From: Flavivirga algicola
GTDB lineage: Bacteria > Bacteroidota > Bacteroidia > Flavobacteriales > Flavobacteriaceae
Length of the DNA stretch: 64,000 nt
Direction of reading: 5' to 3'
Assembly (NCBI RefSeq): GCF_012910715.1
Contig: NZ_JABBHF010000011.1
Location: forward strand, 105,681-169,680
Below the pieces are notes generated by a model, which was not told where the DNA came from, searched no databases, and saw only the letters and a list, made by a program, of their open reading frames with translations. This document shows, in pieces, positions 26,032 through 35,900 of the stretch; the first letter of the stretch is position 1, and each line of letters starts with the position of its first letter. The position numbers and the translations under genes were made by a program.

Positions 26032-26556
26032 ATGACACAAGAAGCTTATAAAAAGTTGTTTAACTCTTTTTATACGTCGCTCTGTTTATTTTCTAACAAG
26101 TACACAAATAATCTAGAACACTCTAAAGATATAGTACAAGAGGTGTTTATAAAAATTTGGAAAGATCAAATACAATTCAGTGATAATGACAACATAAAGG
26201 CATATCTCTACACCGCTGTAAGGAATAAATCTATAGATTTTATAAAAAGCAAAAAAAATAAATCCAAAACCAGTTTAGATTCAGAGTCTATAGAAATTAT
26301 TACTTCTCAAACTTATTTTGAAAAACAGGTCCTAATAGAAGAAACTTCTAGATTAGTTAACCAAGCTATTAATACGCTTCCATATAAATGTAAAAGGATT
26401 ATCCATCTAAGCTTAAAGGGGTTAGAAAACAAACAAATCTCGGAAGAATTGTCAATTTCATTGAACACCGTTAAGACACAAAAGCGTATCGCTTACCAAA
26501 AACTTCGACCCTTGCTAAAAGGTGCCTGCTCCTTGCTAATAACTTTATTATATTAA
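26032..26556 (+). CDS. ECF RNA polymerase sigma factor (FecI/RpoE-like)
   Basis: A 174-aa ECF sigma factor. Region 2 is recognised by EHSKDIVQEVFIKIWKD and AYLYTAVRNKSIDFIK, and region 4 by LPYKCKRIIHLSLKGLENKQISEEL and a recognition helix with SLNTVKTQKRIAYQKLR. The ATG at 26032 is preferred over an in-frame TTG at 26008. It forms a cell-surface signalling cascade with the FecR gene and the STN-bearing SusC2 encoded next, so it probably activates susC2-susD2 on command. An intrinsic terminator separates it from fecR. Confidence 0.95.
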   Translation: MTQEAYKKLFNSFYTSLCLFSNKYTNNLEHSKDIVQEVFIKIWKDQIQFSDNDNIKAYLYTAVRNKSIDFIKSKKNKSKTSLDSESIEIITSQTYFEKQVLIEETSRLVNQAINTLPYKCKRIIHLSLKGLENKQISEELSISLNTVKTQKRIAYQKLRPLLKGACSLLITLLY

Positions 26557-26613
26557 GCATTAACTGCTTAAAACACCATTTTAATAAAAAAACAAGCTAA
26601 AAATCAACGTTTT

Positions 26614-26646
26614 GTCATTTTAGAGGCAAAAAAATGACTTTTTTTT
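26614..26646 (+). terminator. Intrinsic terminator between the sigma and anti-sigma genes
   Basis: GTCATTTT at 26614-26621 pairs with AAAATGAC at 26631-26638 around a 9-base loop, directly followed by eight T residues (26639-26646). It lies about 57 bases after the sigma factor stop, so the anti-sigma gene may depend on read-through or its own promoter. Confidence 0.65.
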
Positions 26647-26713
26647 CACCCTTCCTTAATTTTTTATCGTTATACACATGTGTTGTATACAAAAACAATC
26701 CTTTTTTTATTTC

Positions 26714-27889
26714 ATGAATAGTTTAAAAAGAATCATCTCCTTAGCAAAAAAAACAGCTTTAAGAATACTTAATGAGAAGGATATAGATCCATCAGAAATT
26801 GATGAAATTTTCTCTAAAAATGATACTGATGATATTATAAACAACCTTACAAACACAAATATTAAAAAAGAAAGGGAAGAACAATTAAAATATATAAACA
26901 AAACAAAGTATAGCGATTGGCAAAACATTAAACCAAATTCATTAGCCAGCAATAAATCGTTTAAATATGTTTATAAATTTGCTGCAATTTTAATCTTGTG
27001 CCTAACCCTTGGATATGTTTCTTATAAAAACATTAATAGACCATCTCAAATCTCTTCAGATAAAAATACCATTGGATTACCTTTTAACGACATTGTTCTA
27101 GACTTAGGCAATGGTGAAAAAGAAATTATTTCAGATAATAGTCCTCAGAAAACCATATCTAAGAATGGATCATTTTTAAATGTTGAAGACGGGTTCAAAC
27201 TGGATTACTCCAATTCAAATAAGTCAAAATTTTCAGAGAAACTCATTTATAATGAATTAACCATTCCATATGGCAGGAATCTTCAAGTTATTCTGTCTGA
27301 TGGTTCAAAGGTTACTCTTAATTCAGGTAGTACGCTTAGATATCCAATAAACTTTATAAAGGGGGAAAACAGAACCGTTTATTTAAAAGGAGAAGCTTTT
27401 TTTGATGTTGAAACAAATAAAAAACAACCATTTATTGTTCATACCAACAACATGAATATAACGGTTTTAGGAACTAAATTCAACGTATCATCCTATCCAG
27501 AAGACCCATACATCAATACTGTATTGGTTGAAGGTTCTGTAGCAATAAGTCCTAATTCTAACCCAAAAAGAACAACCATACTTAAACCTGGAGATAAGGC
27601 AGAATGGGTAAAGCAAAATATGGATATTAATCTTAAAACTGTAGATACTTCTATTTATACAGCTTGGACTGAAGGCAGAGTTGTCTTTGAACATATGCCT
27701 TTCAAAAATATAACAAAGAAACTTGAAAGACGCTATAACGTTTCTATTACTAATAACAACACTTCACTTGACAACGAAGACTTTACAGCTTCTTTTGATA
27801 TAGAAACTATTGAACAAGTATTAAATTCCTTTAGCAAAAATTATACGTTTGATTATAATATAAAAGGGAATAACATAACAATAAACTAA
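26714..27889 (+). CDS. FecR-family anti-sigma factor
   Basis: A 391-aa inner-membrane protein. A cytoplasmic N-terminus of about 85 residues, expected to bind the ECF sigma, is followed by one membrane helix (about 88-107, FAAILILCLTLGYVSYKN), a periplasmic FecR domain (about 180-280, LTIPYGRNLQVILSDGSKVTLNSGS) and a C-terminal DUF4974-like domain (about 320-390, FKNITKKLERRYNVSITN). It should receive the signal from the STN domain of SusC2 and release the sigma factor. Another ATG at 26678 would add 12 residues; I preferred 26714. Confidence 0.93.
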   Translation: MNSLKRIISLAKKTALRILNEKDIDPSEIDEIFSKNDTDDIINNLTNTNIKKEREEQLKYINKTKYSDWQNIKPNSLASNKSFKYVYKFAAILILCLTLGYVSYKNINRPSQISSDKNTIGLPFNDIVLDLGNGEKEIISDNSPQKTISKNGSFLNVEDGFKLDYSNSNKSKFSEKLIYNELTIPYGRNLQVILSDGSKVTLNSGSTLRYPINFIKGENRTVYLKGEAFFDVETNKKQPFIVHTNNMNITVLGTKFNVSSYPEDPYINTVLVEGSVAISPNSNPKRTTILKPGDKAEWVKQNMDINLKTVDTSIYTAWTEGRVVFEHMPFKNITKKLERRYNVSITNNNTSLDNEDFTASFDIETIEQVLNSFSKNYTFDYNIKGNNITIN

Positions 27890-27943
27890 ACAATAACTCT
27901 TAAAAATAACTAAACTATGACATGACAATCTCTCAAACCTTGC

Positions 27944-27979
27944 AAAAAAAATCGGAAAATGCTGCAACATTTCCCGATT
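27944..27979 (-). terminator. Minus-strand intrinsic terminator in the susC2 leader
   Basis: The arms 27950-27961 and 27968-27979 form a 12-bp stem with one mismatch and a 6-base loop (AATCGGAAAATG against CATTTCCCGATT). On the minus strand the stem is followed at once by eight U residues (A-tract 27944-27951 on plus). No minus-strand gene lies to the right for more than 11 kb, so it would end an antisense transcript. A minus-strand -7 box TATTTTTG (28003-27996) with TTG 20 bases upstream (28026-28024) is present, though in A-rich DNA. Confidence 0.55.
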
Positions 27980-28030
27980 AGCTCTAGCAATTTAACAAAA
28001 ATATTAAACGACTAAACACAAAACAAAAAT

Positions 28031-31000
28031 ATGAAATTTCTAATAAAGTTAGGGAATGGCATTCCCTATTTAAAGCTTGATTTAAAAATGAAACTAACTG
28101 TTTATTTATTTTTAATATCACTTTTTCAAATACATGCTAATTCTTCTTACTCACAAAACACAAAAATTACCTTAGAATTAGAGAATGTAACCATTGAAAA
28201 TGTACTGCGCTCTATTGAAGCTAAATCTGATTTTAAGTTTTTATACAACGATAAAGAAGTTGATTATAAAAAATTAGTATCTATTAACTTCAAAAAAACT
28301 AAAATCAAAAAAATATTAGATACCTTATTATCTGGCACTGACATAAAATTTGAAGTATTAAACAAACAAATAATTTTAGTATCAAAATCCAATAAAGAGA
28401 CTTCTTCGGCCTTGCAACAAACCGTTAAAGGTACCGTAGTAGACGAAAATGGACTGGGTGTACCTGGTGCAAGTATTATTGTAAAAGGAACAACAAAAGG
28501 TTTGGTTACGGATTTTGATGGAAACTTCAGTATTCAGGTCTCACCAGGAGATGTATTAGAAGTTTCTTTTCTAGGTTATATTACTCAATCAGTTACCATT
28601 GGCAACCAAACATCTATAAAAATTGTATTAAAAGAAGACACTGCACAACTAGATGAAGTTGTGGTAGTTGGTTATGGTACACAAAAAAGAAGTGATATTG
28701 TAGGCGCTATATCTTCTGTATCTCCAAAAGATTATGAAGAGCAGCCTATAGCCATTGCTTCAGATGTGCTTCAAGGACGTAGCCCAGGGGTACAAATAAG
28801 TAATGCCAGTGGAGCCCCTGGTAGTATCGCCGTAGTTAGAATTAGAGGAGCTAATTCAATTACCAACAATTCTGACCCACTGTATGTTATAGATGGCGTG
28901 CTTGGGGCATCTTTTACTGCATTAAATCCAGCTGACATTCAATCTATTGAAATATTAAAAGACGCATCATCTACAGGCCTTTATGGTTCTCGTGGTTCAA
29001 ATGGTGTTGTAATGGTAACGACTAAAAGAGGAAAAACAGATACACCAGTAGTTGAATTTAACTCATTAATTTCAGCACAATATTTGCCGAGTAAAATTGA
29101 TAAACTATCTGCAGCTCAGCATGCCGAAGTTGTTAATATAAGTAGTGGAACCGAAGAATTCTCTCAAACTCAAATCGATGCTTTTAGAACAGCAGGAGGA
29201 ACAGATTGGCAAGACGAAATTTACAGAGAAGGATTTGATGCCATATTGCAAAATCATAACCTTTCTATTTCTGGAAAATCAGGAAAAATTGATTACTATA
29301 TTTCTGGTAACAAAGTAGATAATGTGGGGATTTTAGAGAATAGTTTGTATGAGAGAGAAGCTGTTAGAGCCAATGTTAATTTTGAGGTAAATGAAAAATT
29401 ACGAATGGGGCTTTACATTAGTTATGCAGATGAGTTGGCAAAAAACATAAACAATACCAGTTCTTTATTTAATCCAACTGCCGCTGCGCTAATTTACAGC
29501 CCTACTGTTCCAGCATATCAGGATAACGGAAGGCCGACACACACTGGAAGGTTTTCGGGAATTGCTACGTCCCCTACCGCTATAGCATTTGGAAGAAATG
29601 AAAACATATTCACTGATAATACCACCTTTAACTTTAATGTTAATTGGAATGTTACCAAAAATATTGATTATACATTTATTGGAGCGAGAAGAACACAACA
29701 AGGTTCAAATCGATTTTTTAAAGACGATTTAGCAGATCTTCAAGCGCCTCAGGCCTCTGTTACCGAGAGCCAATTCCAAACGTATCAGCATACCCATATA
29801 TTAGACTACAGACCTAATATTGGTGAAAATCATTCATTATTACTAAAAGGTGTCTTTGAAGAAACATGGACAGAAATTTTTGGATCTTCAGCAACCGCAA
29901 CAGGCTTAACCAATTTAGATCGTTCTTATTTTAACTTAGCACTGGCTGAAACTTATAATATTGCTTCAGGTGAAAACGAATCTTCTATCAGATCATATGT
30001 AGCAAGAATGGAATATGCTTATAAAAACAAATACTTATTATCAAGTACTGTGAGGCAAGATCAATCTTCAAAATTTCAAAACAAATTCCAAAATGCTACA
30101 TTCCCTTCTGTAGCCTTAGGCTGGAGAGTTTCTGAAGAACCTTTTTTACAAGATTCTAAAACGTTAAGCAATTTAAAGTTAAGAGTTAGCTGGGGAGAAA
30201 CTGGAAATGAGGGTATAGCCGCCTATAGTTCTTTTCCTTCGTTAGTTACTGGTATTGGAGCTATTGTAGATGGTTCTACCATTCAATTTGGTGTAGCTCC
30301 TGGAGGGTTAACAAATGATGATTTAAGATGGGAAACAACAGCACAATTAAATGCTGGTATTGATTTTGGATTCTGGAACAATCGTTTTACAGCGAGTGTA
30401 GATTATTATAAAAAGAATACGACTGATGTTTTACTAAGAGTTACGCCTCCTACCTATATTGGTGGTATAACTGAACTGGTAAATACTGGAGAAATAGAAA
30501 ATGAAGGTTTCGAATTTATGGTAGAAGGAACCATTATCAACAATGAAGATTTTCAATGGGATGCTGCGTTTAATATCTCTACAAATAAAGCGACTGCCAT
30601 TAGCCTTGGTAAGGACGACTTCATATTTCCTGGTGGTGGTTTATTCTCTGGATCTGCTGCAATTCCAACTAGAGTTGAAGTAGGAGGACGCATTGGGAAT
30701 ATTCAAGGATATATTAATGATGGCGTATGGGGAACAGATGAAGTTGCAGAAGCAGATGCTTTTGATGCTGACCCTGGAGACTCTAAGTATAGAGATGTAA
30801 ACGGCGATGGATCAATCTCTGCTGATGATATTACAACAATAGGTAATGGAGCTCCAGACTTTACTTGGGGCCTTAATAACACCCTATCTTATAAAAACTT
30901 CACCTTGAACGTTTTTCTACAATCAATGGTTGGACATGACCTGTTGAACATTAACCGAGCATTAACTAATGGTGCAGGTGGCGATGGTTCCCTTACTGGT

Positions 31001-31351
31001 ATTGATCAATTAAATGCTTGGACACCAGATAATCAAAATACAGTTGTTCCTTCCTTAACCTCAAATTATCTCCATAGACCTGAGGATTCTCGTTATGTAG
31101 AAGATGCAACCTTTATAAGGTTTAAAAATATAAGTTTAGGTTATAATTTACCTGAAAGCCTTCTAGAATCTACTTTCTTAGATTCTGTAAAGCTTATTTT
31201 AAGTGCCCAAAACCTTATTACCATAACAGATTATAAAGGCTATGACCCAGAGGTAAGTGCTGGTGGATCTTCCAATGTATTTTTAGGTTATGACACAGGT
31301 GTTTACCCGAATCCTAAAAGAGTAACACTTGGCGTTAATGTTAAATTTTAA
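28031..31351 (+). CDS. SusC/RagA-family TonB-dependent transducer with STN domain (SusC2)
   Basis: A 1,106-aa outer-membrane transporter and signal transducer. After an N-terminal lead (1-20) and signal sequence (about 21-41, ending SSYSQ) comes an STN domain (about 45-117, VTIENVLRSIEAKSDFKFLY), which in FecA-type receptors contacts FecR in the periplasm. Then follow a carboxypeptidase-regulatory-like domain (131-203), TonB box LDEVVVVGYG at 207-216, plug and barrel, ending LGVNVKF. It is encoded just after the ECF sigma and FecR genes. An alternative start at 28088 (MKLTVYLFLISL) would leave a perfect palindrome (28050-28068) in the untranslated leader. Confidence 0.95.
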   Translation: MKFLIKLGNGIPYLKLDLKMKLTVYLFLISLFQIHANSSYSQNTKITLELENVTIENVLRSIEAKSDFKFLYNDKEVDYKKLVSINFKKTKIKKILDTLLSGTDIKFEVLNKQIILVSKSNKETSSALQQTVKGTVVDENGLGVPGASIIVKGTTKGLVTDFDGNFSIQVSPGDVLEVSFLGYITQSVTIGNQTSIKIVLKEDTAQLDEVVVVGYGTQKRSDIVGAISSVSPKDYEEQPIAIASDVLQGRSPGVQISNASGAPGSIAVVRIRGANSITNNSDPLYVIDGVLGASFTALNPADIQSIEILKDASSTGLYGSRGSNGVVMVTTKRGKTDTPVVEFNSLISAQYLPSKIDKLSAAQHAEVVNISSGTEEFSQTQIDAFRTAGGTDWQDEIYREGFDAILQNHNLSISGKSGKIDYYISGNKVDNVGILENSLYEREAVRANVNFEVNEKLRMGLYISYADELAKNINNTSSLFNPTAAALIYSPTVPAYQDNGRPTHTGRFSGIATSPTAIAFGRNENIFTDNTTFNFNVNWNVTKNIDYTFIGARRTQQGSNRFFKDDLADLQAPQASVTESQFQTYQHTHILDYRPNIGENHSLLLKGVFEETWTEIFGSSATATGLTNLDRSYFNLALAETYNIASGENESSIRSYVARMEYAYKNKYLLSSTVRQDQSSKFQNKFQNATFPSVALGWRVSEEPFLQDSKTLSNLKLRVSWGETGNEGIAAYSSFPSLVTGIGAIVDGSTIQFGVAPGGLTNDDLRWETTAQLNAGIDFGFWNNRFTASVDYYKKNTTDVLLRVTPPTYIGGITELVNTGEIENEGFEFMVEGTIINNEDFQWDAAFNISTNKATAISLGKDDFIFPGGGLFSGSAAIPTRVEVGGRIGNIQGYINDGVWGTDEVAEADAFDADPGDSKYRDVNGDGSISADDITTIGNGAPDFTWGLNNTLSYKNFTLNVFLQSMVGHDLLNINRALTNGAGGDGSLTGIDQLNAWTPDNQNTVVPSLTSNYLHRPEDSRYVEDATFIRFKNISLGYNLPESLLESTFLDSVKLILSAQNLITITDYKGYDPEVSAGGSSNVFLGYDTGVYPNPKRVTLGVNVKF
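28050..28068. promoter_or_regulatory. Perfect dyad at the 5' end of susC2
   Basis: TAGGGAATG and CATTCCCTA face each other around a single G. The site lies in codons 7-13 if susC2 starts at 28031, or 20 bases before the ATG at 28088 if that is the start. It could act as a DNA operator or as an RNA hairpin near the ribosome-binding site. Confidence 0.45.
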
Positions 31352-31370
31352 AAATAAAAAAACTGTTATT

Positions 31371-32858
31371 ATGAAAAATTATAAATTATTAATCTTAGCA
31401 GCTTTAACACTGGTTTTTAGCTGTTCTGAGTTGGAGGAAGACCCTAAAGGTATACTTACTCCTGCTACGTTTTACAAAACGCAAACAGATCTCGACGCTG
31501 GAGTAACAGCTATATATCGCCCTTATATGGAGTTTTTCTTAAATGCACAAGGATCAATCCCTACTTTAGCAGGGGATGATGTTACTTCGCGTGCAGGCTC
31601 TAATAAATCGGATTATCGCGAATTTGATCAGTTCCAATATACCGCTGGTAATAGCTGGTTAAAAGAGCATGGTTGGAATCATTTGTACCGCACCGTATTT
31701 TTTGCAAACGCTGTAATTTCAAATTATACAAATGCGCCTGAAGGAACAGAAAGAGAACAAGCTGTAGCGCAAGCTTTCTTTTTAAGAGGCTGGGCGTATT
31801 TTCAATTGGTTAGAACTTGGGGGCCAGTTCCTATAGTTACATCTGATGTAGCTACAGGAGAAGAACCTAGATCTCCTGAGAGTGATGTTTTTGATTTGGT
31901 AATTTCTGATCTTCAATTCGCCATAAACAACCTACCCGCATCTTGGCCTGGTGAACCTGGTAGACCGACATCTTGGGCAGCCAAACATATGATGGCCAAA
32001 GCATATATAACTACGGCTGGATGGCCTCTAAAAATTACAGCTAACTATGCTAAGGCAGCAGAATTGGCAAAAGATGTTATTGATAACTCTGGGCACGACT
32101 TAATGCCTAATTTTAGAGATGTTTGGCTAGAAGAGAACGATAATAATATTGAAAGTGTCTTAGCAGTACAAGCTGATAACGGTGGTGATTGGGGCTTAAG
32201 TAACAGAATGCCACTTTCTGTAGGCGCTGCTGATGATGATCCAGGCAATGGATGGGATGATTATTTTGCTGAAATTGCTTTCTTTAATGAATTTCCTGAA
32301 GGGCCAAGAAAAGATGATACTTTTAGAACAACCTTTGCTAATGGAACACTTACATGGGAGGAAACCATTCAGGGCAACCCATATTACTCGAAGCTTACAG
32401 GTTATAGACTTCCTCAAAACTGGCAATTTAGCGGTAACCCATACGTTTTAAGATTTGCAGACGCGTTACTTCTATACGCTGAAGCTCAAAATAAAGCTGA
32501 TGGAGGACCAAACGCTGCCGCTTATGAAGCAGTTAACAAAGTAAGAAGAAGAGCCGCTGGTGTTAATGATAATAGTGTTGATTTATCTGGTTTAAGTAGT
32601 GATGAGTTTCATGATGCTGTTATTGCTGAAGCTGGATGGGAATTTGCTGGAGAATGGCATAGATGGTATAACTTAGTAAGAAATGAAATGGTTGCAGAAG
32701 CTACTGCCAAACGAATTACTGACGACAGAGAATTACCATTAGAAGGTGCATCTGCTGGTGACCCAGAAAGTGCATTTAGAAAATTCTATTATGCACCAAT
32801 TCCATTAACGGAAATGTTACTAAGACCCGATTGGCAACAAAACGATTGTTGTAACTAA
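31371..32858 (+). CDS. SusD/RagB-family nutrient-binding lipoprotein (SusD2)
   Basis: A 495-aa surface lipoprotein paired with SusC2. The lipobox LVFSC gives Cys18. The N-terminal half has the SusD TPR-like signature (AQAFFLRGWAYFQLVRTWGPVPIV), and the C-terminal half has AYEAVNKVRRRAAGV and AEAGWEFAGEWHRWYNLVRNE. The ATG at 31371 is chosen; an earlier frame overlaps the end of susC2. A strong terminator follows 25 bases after the stop. Confidence 0.95.
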   Translation: MKNYKLLILAALTLVFSCSELEEDPKGILTPATFYKTQTDLDAGVTAIYRPYMEFFLNAQGSIPTLAGDDVTSRAGSNKSDYREFDQFQYTAGNSWLKEHGWNHLYRTVFFANAVISNYTNAPEGTEREQAVAQAFFLRGWAYFQLVRTWGPVPIVTSDVATGEEPRSPESDVFDLVISDLQFAINNLPASWPGEPGRPTSWAAKHMMAKAYITTAGWPLKITANYAKAAELAKDVIDNSGHDLMPNFRDVWLEENDNNIESVLAVQADNGGDWGLSNRMPLSVGAADDDPGNGWDDYFAEIAFFNEFPEGPRKDDTFRTTFANGTLTWEETIQGNPYYSKLTGYRLPQNWQFSGNPYVLRFADALLLYAEAQNKADGGPNAAAYEAVNKVRRRAAGVNDNSVDLSGLSSDEFHDAVIAEAGWEFAGEWHRWYNLVRNEMVAEATAKRITDDRELPLEGASAGDPESAFRKFYYAPIPLTEMLLRPDWQQNDCCN

Positions 32859-32883
32859 ACAAAGTAAAACTTACAATAATGAT

Positions 32884-32922
32884 AAAAACCTCATTTTCTA
32901 ATATCGGATATGAGGTTTTTTT
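32884..32922 (+). terminator. Intrinsic terminator after susD2
   Basis: AAAAACCTCAT at 32884-32894 pairs with ATGAGGTTTTT at 32910-32920 around a 15-base loop, followed by two more T residues. It closes the susC2-susD2 unit, so the two following lipoprotein genes need read-through or a promoter of their own at 32923-32980. Confidence 0.8.
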
Positions 32923-32980
32923 CAATACAAATGTATATAAAATCTGATTGTAGTTTCTGATCTAATAAAATAAACCGAAA

Positions 32981-35900
32981 ATGTATCCAAACAAATTTGT
33001 TTTTATTGTTATTTCTTCTGTTTTAATCTTTTTTGGTTGTGAAAAACCAAACAAAACAAACACCTTATTTAAAAGTATTTCTAAAGAACATTCTAACATC
33101 AATTTTAACAATATCCTCACCGAAACAGACTCGCTTAATTATTTCATATATCCGTATTTATATTTAGGTGGTGGTGTAGCTGCGGGCGATATTAATAATG
33201 ATGGGCTGTCAGATATCTTCTTTGTTGGCAATATGGTAGAAAACAAACTATATCTTAATAAGGGAAAGATGAAGTTTGAAGATATAACGATGTCTTCAAA
33301 CCTAAAGGGAGATAGTAAATGGCATACAGGTGTAACCATGTGTGATGTAAACAATGATGGATATTTAGACATTTATCTAAATGTTTCTGGTAAAGAAGAA
33401 AATAAACAAAACAAACTATATATTAATAACAAAGATTTAACGTTTACGGAATCTGCTCAAGCATATGGTATAGCAGATAACGGATCTTCTATTCAATCTG
33501 TTTTTTTTGATTTTGACAATGACGGTGATCTGGATTTATATGTCGCTAATTACCCAGTAGCTCCCTTTGGTAGCCCTAACGCTTTCTATTTACATAAGAT
33601 GAAAAACTTAAAACATGAAGAAAGTGATCATTTGTACGAAAATTTAGGGAATGGGAAATTTGAGGATATTACCCACACAAGTGGTATAGCAAACTATGGA
33701 TTAACATTAGGAGTGAGTGTTGGAGATTTCAATACCGATGGTTACCAAGATATATACATATCAAATGATTTCAATACCCCAGATAAATTTTTTATAAATA
33801 ATGGAGACGGCACATTTACCGATAAATTAAAGCTAGCTACATATCAAACAGCTTGGTTTGGAATGGGTACCGATGCGGCCGATTATAATAATGATGGTTT
33901 ACTTGATATCATGCAAGTAGATATGACACCAAGGGATAATAGAAGAGCTAAAGAAAATATGGCTAGTATGAATGCGTCACTATTTTGGAATACCGTTAAA
34001 AGTGGTTTTCATTACCAGTACATGTTTAACTCTCTACAGCTTAACAGAGGTATCAATCCGAAAAAGGGAGTTCAGTTTAGTAATACAGCAAGAATTGCTG
34101 GAGTATCTACAACAGATTGGAGTTGGGCACCATTATTTGCCGATTTTGATAATGATGGATGGAAAGATATTTTCATCACAAATGGTATTAAAAGAGATGT
34201 AAACAATAAAGACTTTTTTAAAGCTAAAATGGCAAAAGCAAATTTTACCGGTAAAATCGATGGTTCTGCTTATCAAAAAATTCCTTCTGAACCCATAGAA
34301 AACCATGCATACAAAAATAATGGCGATTTAACGTTTACTAATGTAGGTGAAAATTGGGGCATTAATCTTAAAGGCTTCTCACACGGCTGTGCCTATGCAG
34401 ATTTTGATAATGATGGTGATTTAGACTTGGTTATAAATAATATGGACCAAACGGCTAGCCTTTATCAAAATCAATTAGAAACACAAGGGAGAAATTATTT
34501 AAGGATGAAACTAAACGGAAGCCTTGAAAACCATTTTGGCATAGGCTCTAAAGTTAAACTTTATCACAAAGGAAAAATACAATATCAGGAGCTAATGTTA
34601 ACGCGTGGTTATGAATCTTCGGTTGAACCCATATTGCATTTTGGTGTAGATAACATAAAAACAATAGATAGCCTTACTATAACATGGCCTGATGGAAGAA
34701 GTCAAAGCCTCGTAAATGTTAATACGAATCAGATTTTAAATATAAATTATCCTAGTACAGACCTTGGTTTAAAAACTAAAAACAAGGCTCCTAAGTTTGA
34801 AGATATAACCCAAACTGCTGCACTTAACTTTAAACATAAGGAAAATGAACACAGCGATTATCTTTTTGAGCCTCTTTTACCCCATCAAAATTCTAAACTA
34901 GGAACAGGCTTGGCAGTGGCTGATGTAAATAACGATGGTCTAGATGATTTTTATGTGGGTAATGCTCATAAGGAACATGGTGTAATGTATCTACAAAATA
35001 ATGATGGTTCCTTTTCTGAAAACGCTGGGCCTTGGCTTGAGGATAATGAATCTGAAGATATGGGAGCCTTATTTTTTGATGCTGATGGAGACAATGACCA
35101 AGATCTTTACGTTGTTAGTGGTGGAAACGAATTTTTAAGAAACAAAGAACCTCTTCAAGATAGGTTATATATTAACAATGGTAATGGTAAATTTAAAAAA
35201 GCAACACACAGCTTACCTATAATGTTAACAAGTGGCAGTTGTGTGAAATCTGGTGATTATGATAATGACGGCGATCTGGACTTATTTGTTGCTGGAAGGC
35301 TAATCCCAGGAAAGTATCCGCTCGCCCCAAGAAGTTATATCTTGAGAAACGACGGTATGAAAGCGAACGAACCAATATTTACCGATGTTACTGAACAAAT
35401 TGCTCCAGATGCAGTTTCTCCTGGCTTAGTTACAGATGCATTGTGGTCCGATTTTAACAATGACGACCAATTAGATTTAATTATTACTGGAGAATGGATG
35501 CCTATATTATTTTTCGAGAATAATAATGGAATATTTAAGAATAAAACAGAAACATTAGGATTACAAAATCAGATTGGTTGGTGGTATAGTTTAGCAGAAG
35601 GTGATTTTGACAAAGATGGAGACAAAGATTATATTGCTGGAAATTTAGGGCTAAATTACAAATACCAAGCTACAAATGACGAGCCTTTTGAACTCTATTC
35701 TGGTGATTTTGATAAAAACAAAAGACTCGATATTGTTTTAGGCTATCACCAAGATGGCAACAAATATCCTGTTAGAGGACGGCAGTGTTCTTCTGAGCAA
35801 ATTCCTGCAATTAGTTTAAAATACAAAGATTATAGCTCGTTTGCAAATGCTAGTCTCGTAGATATCTATGGGCAAGAAAACCTTGAAAACGCTTTACATT

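Noticed and set aside
27950-27979. Plus-strand terminator before susC2
   Set aside because: On the plus strand the stem is not followed by a U-run; only the minus orientation fits an intrinsic terminator.
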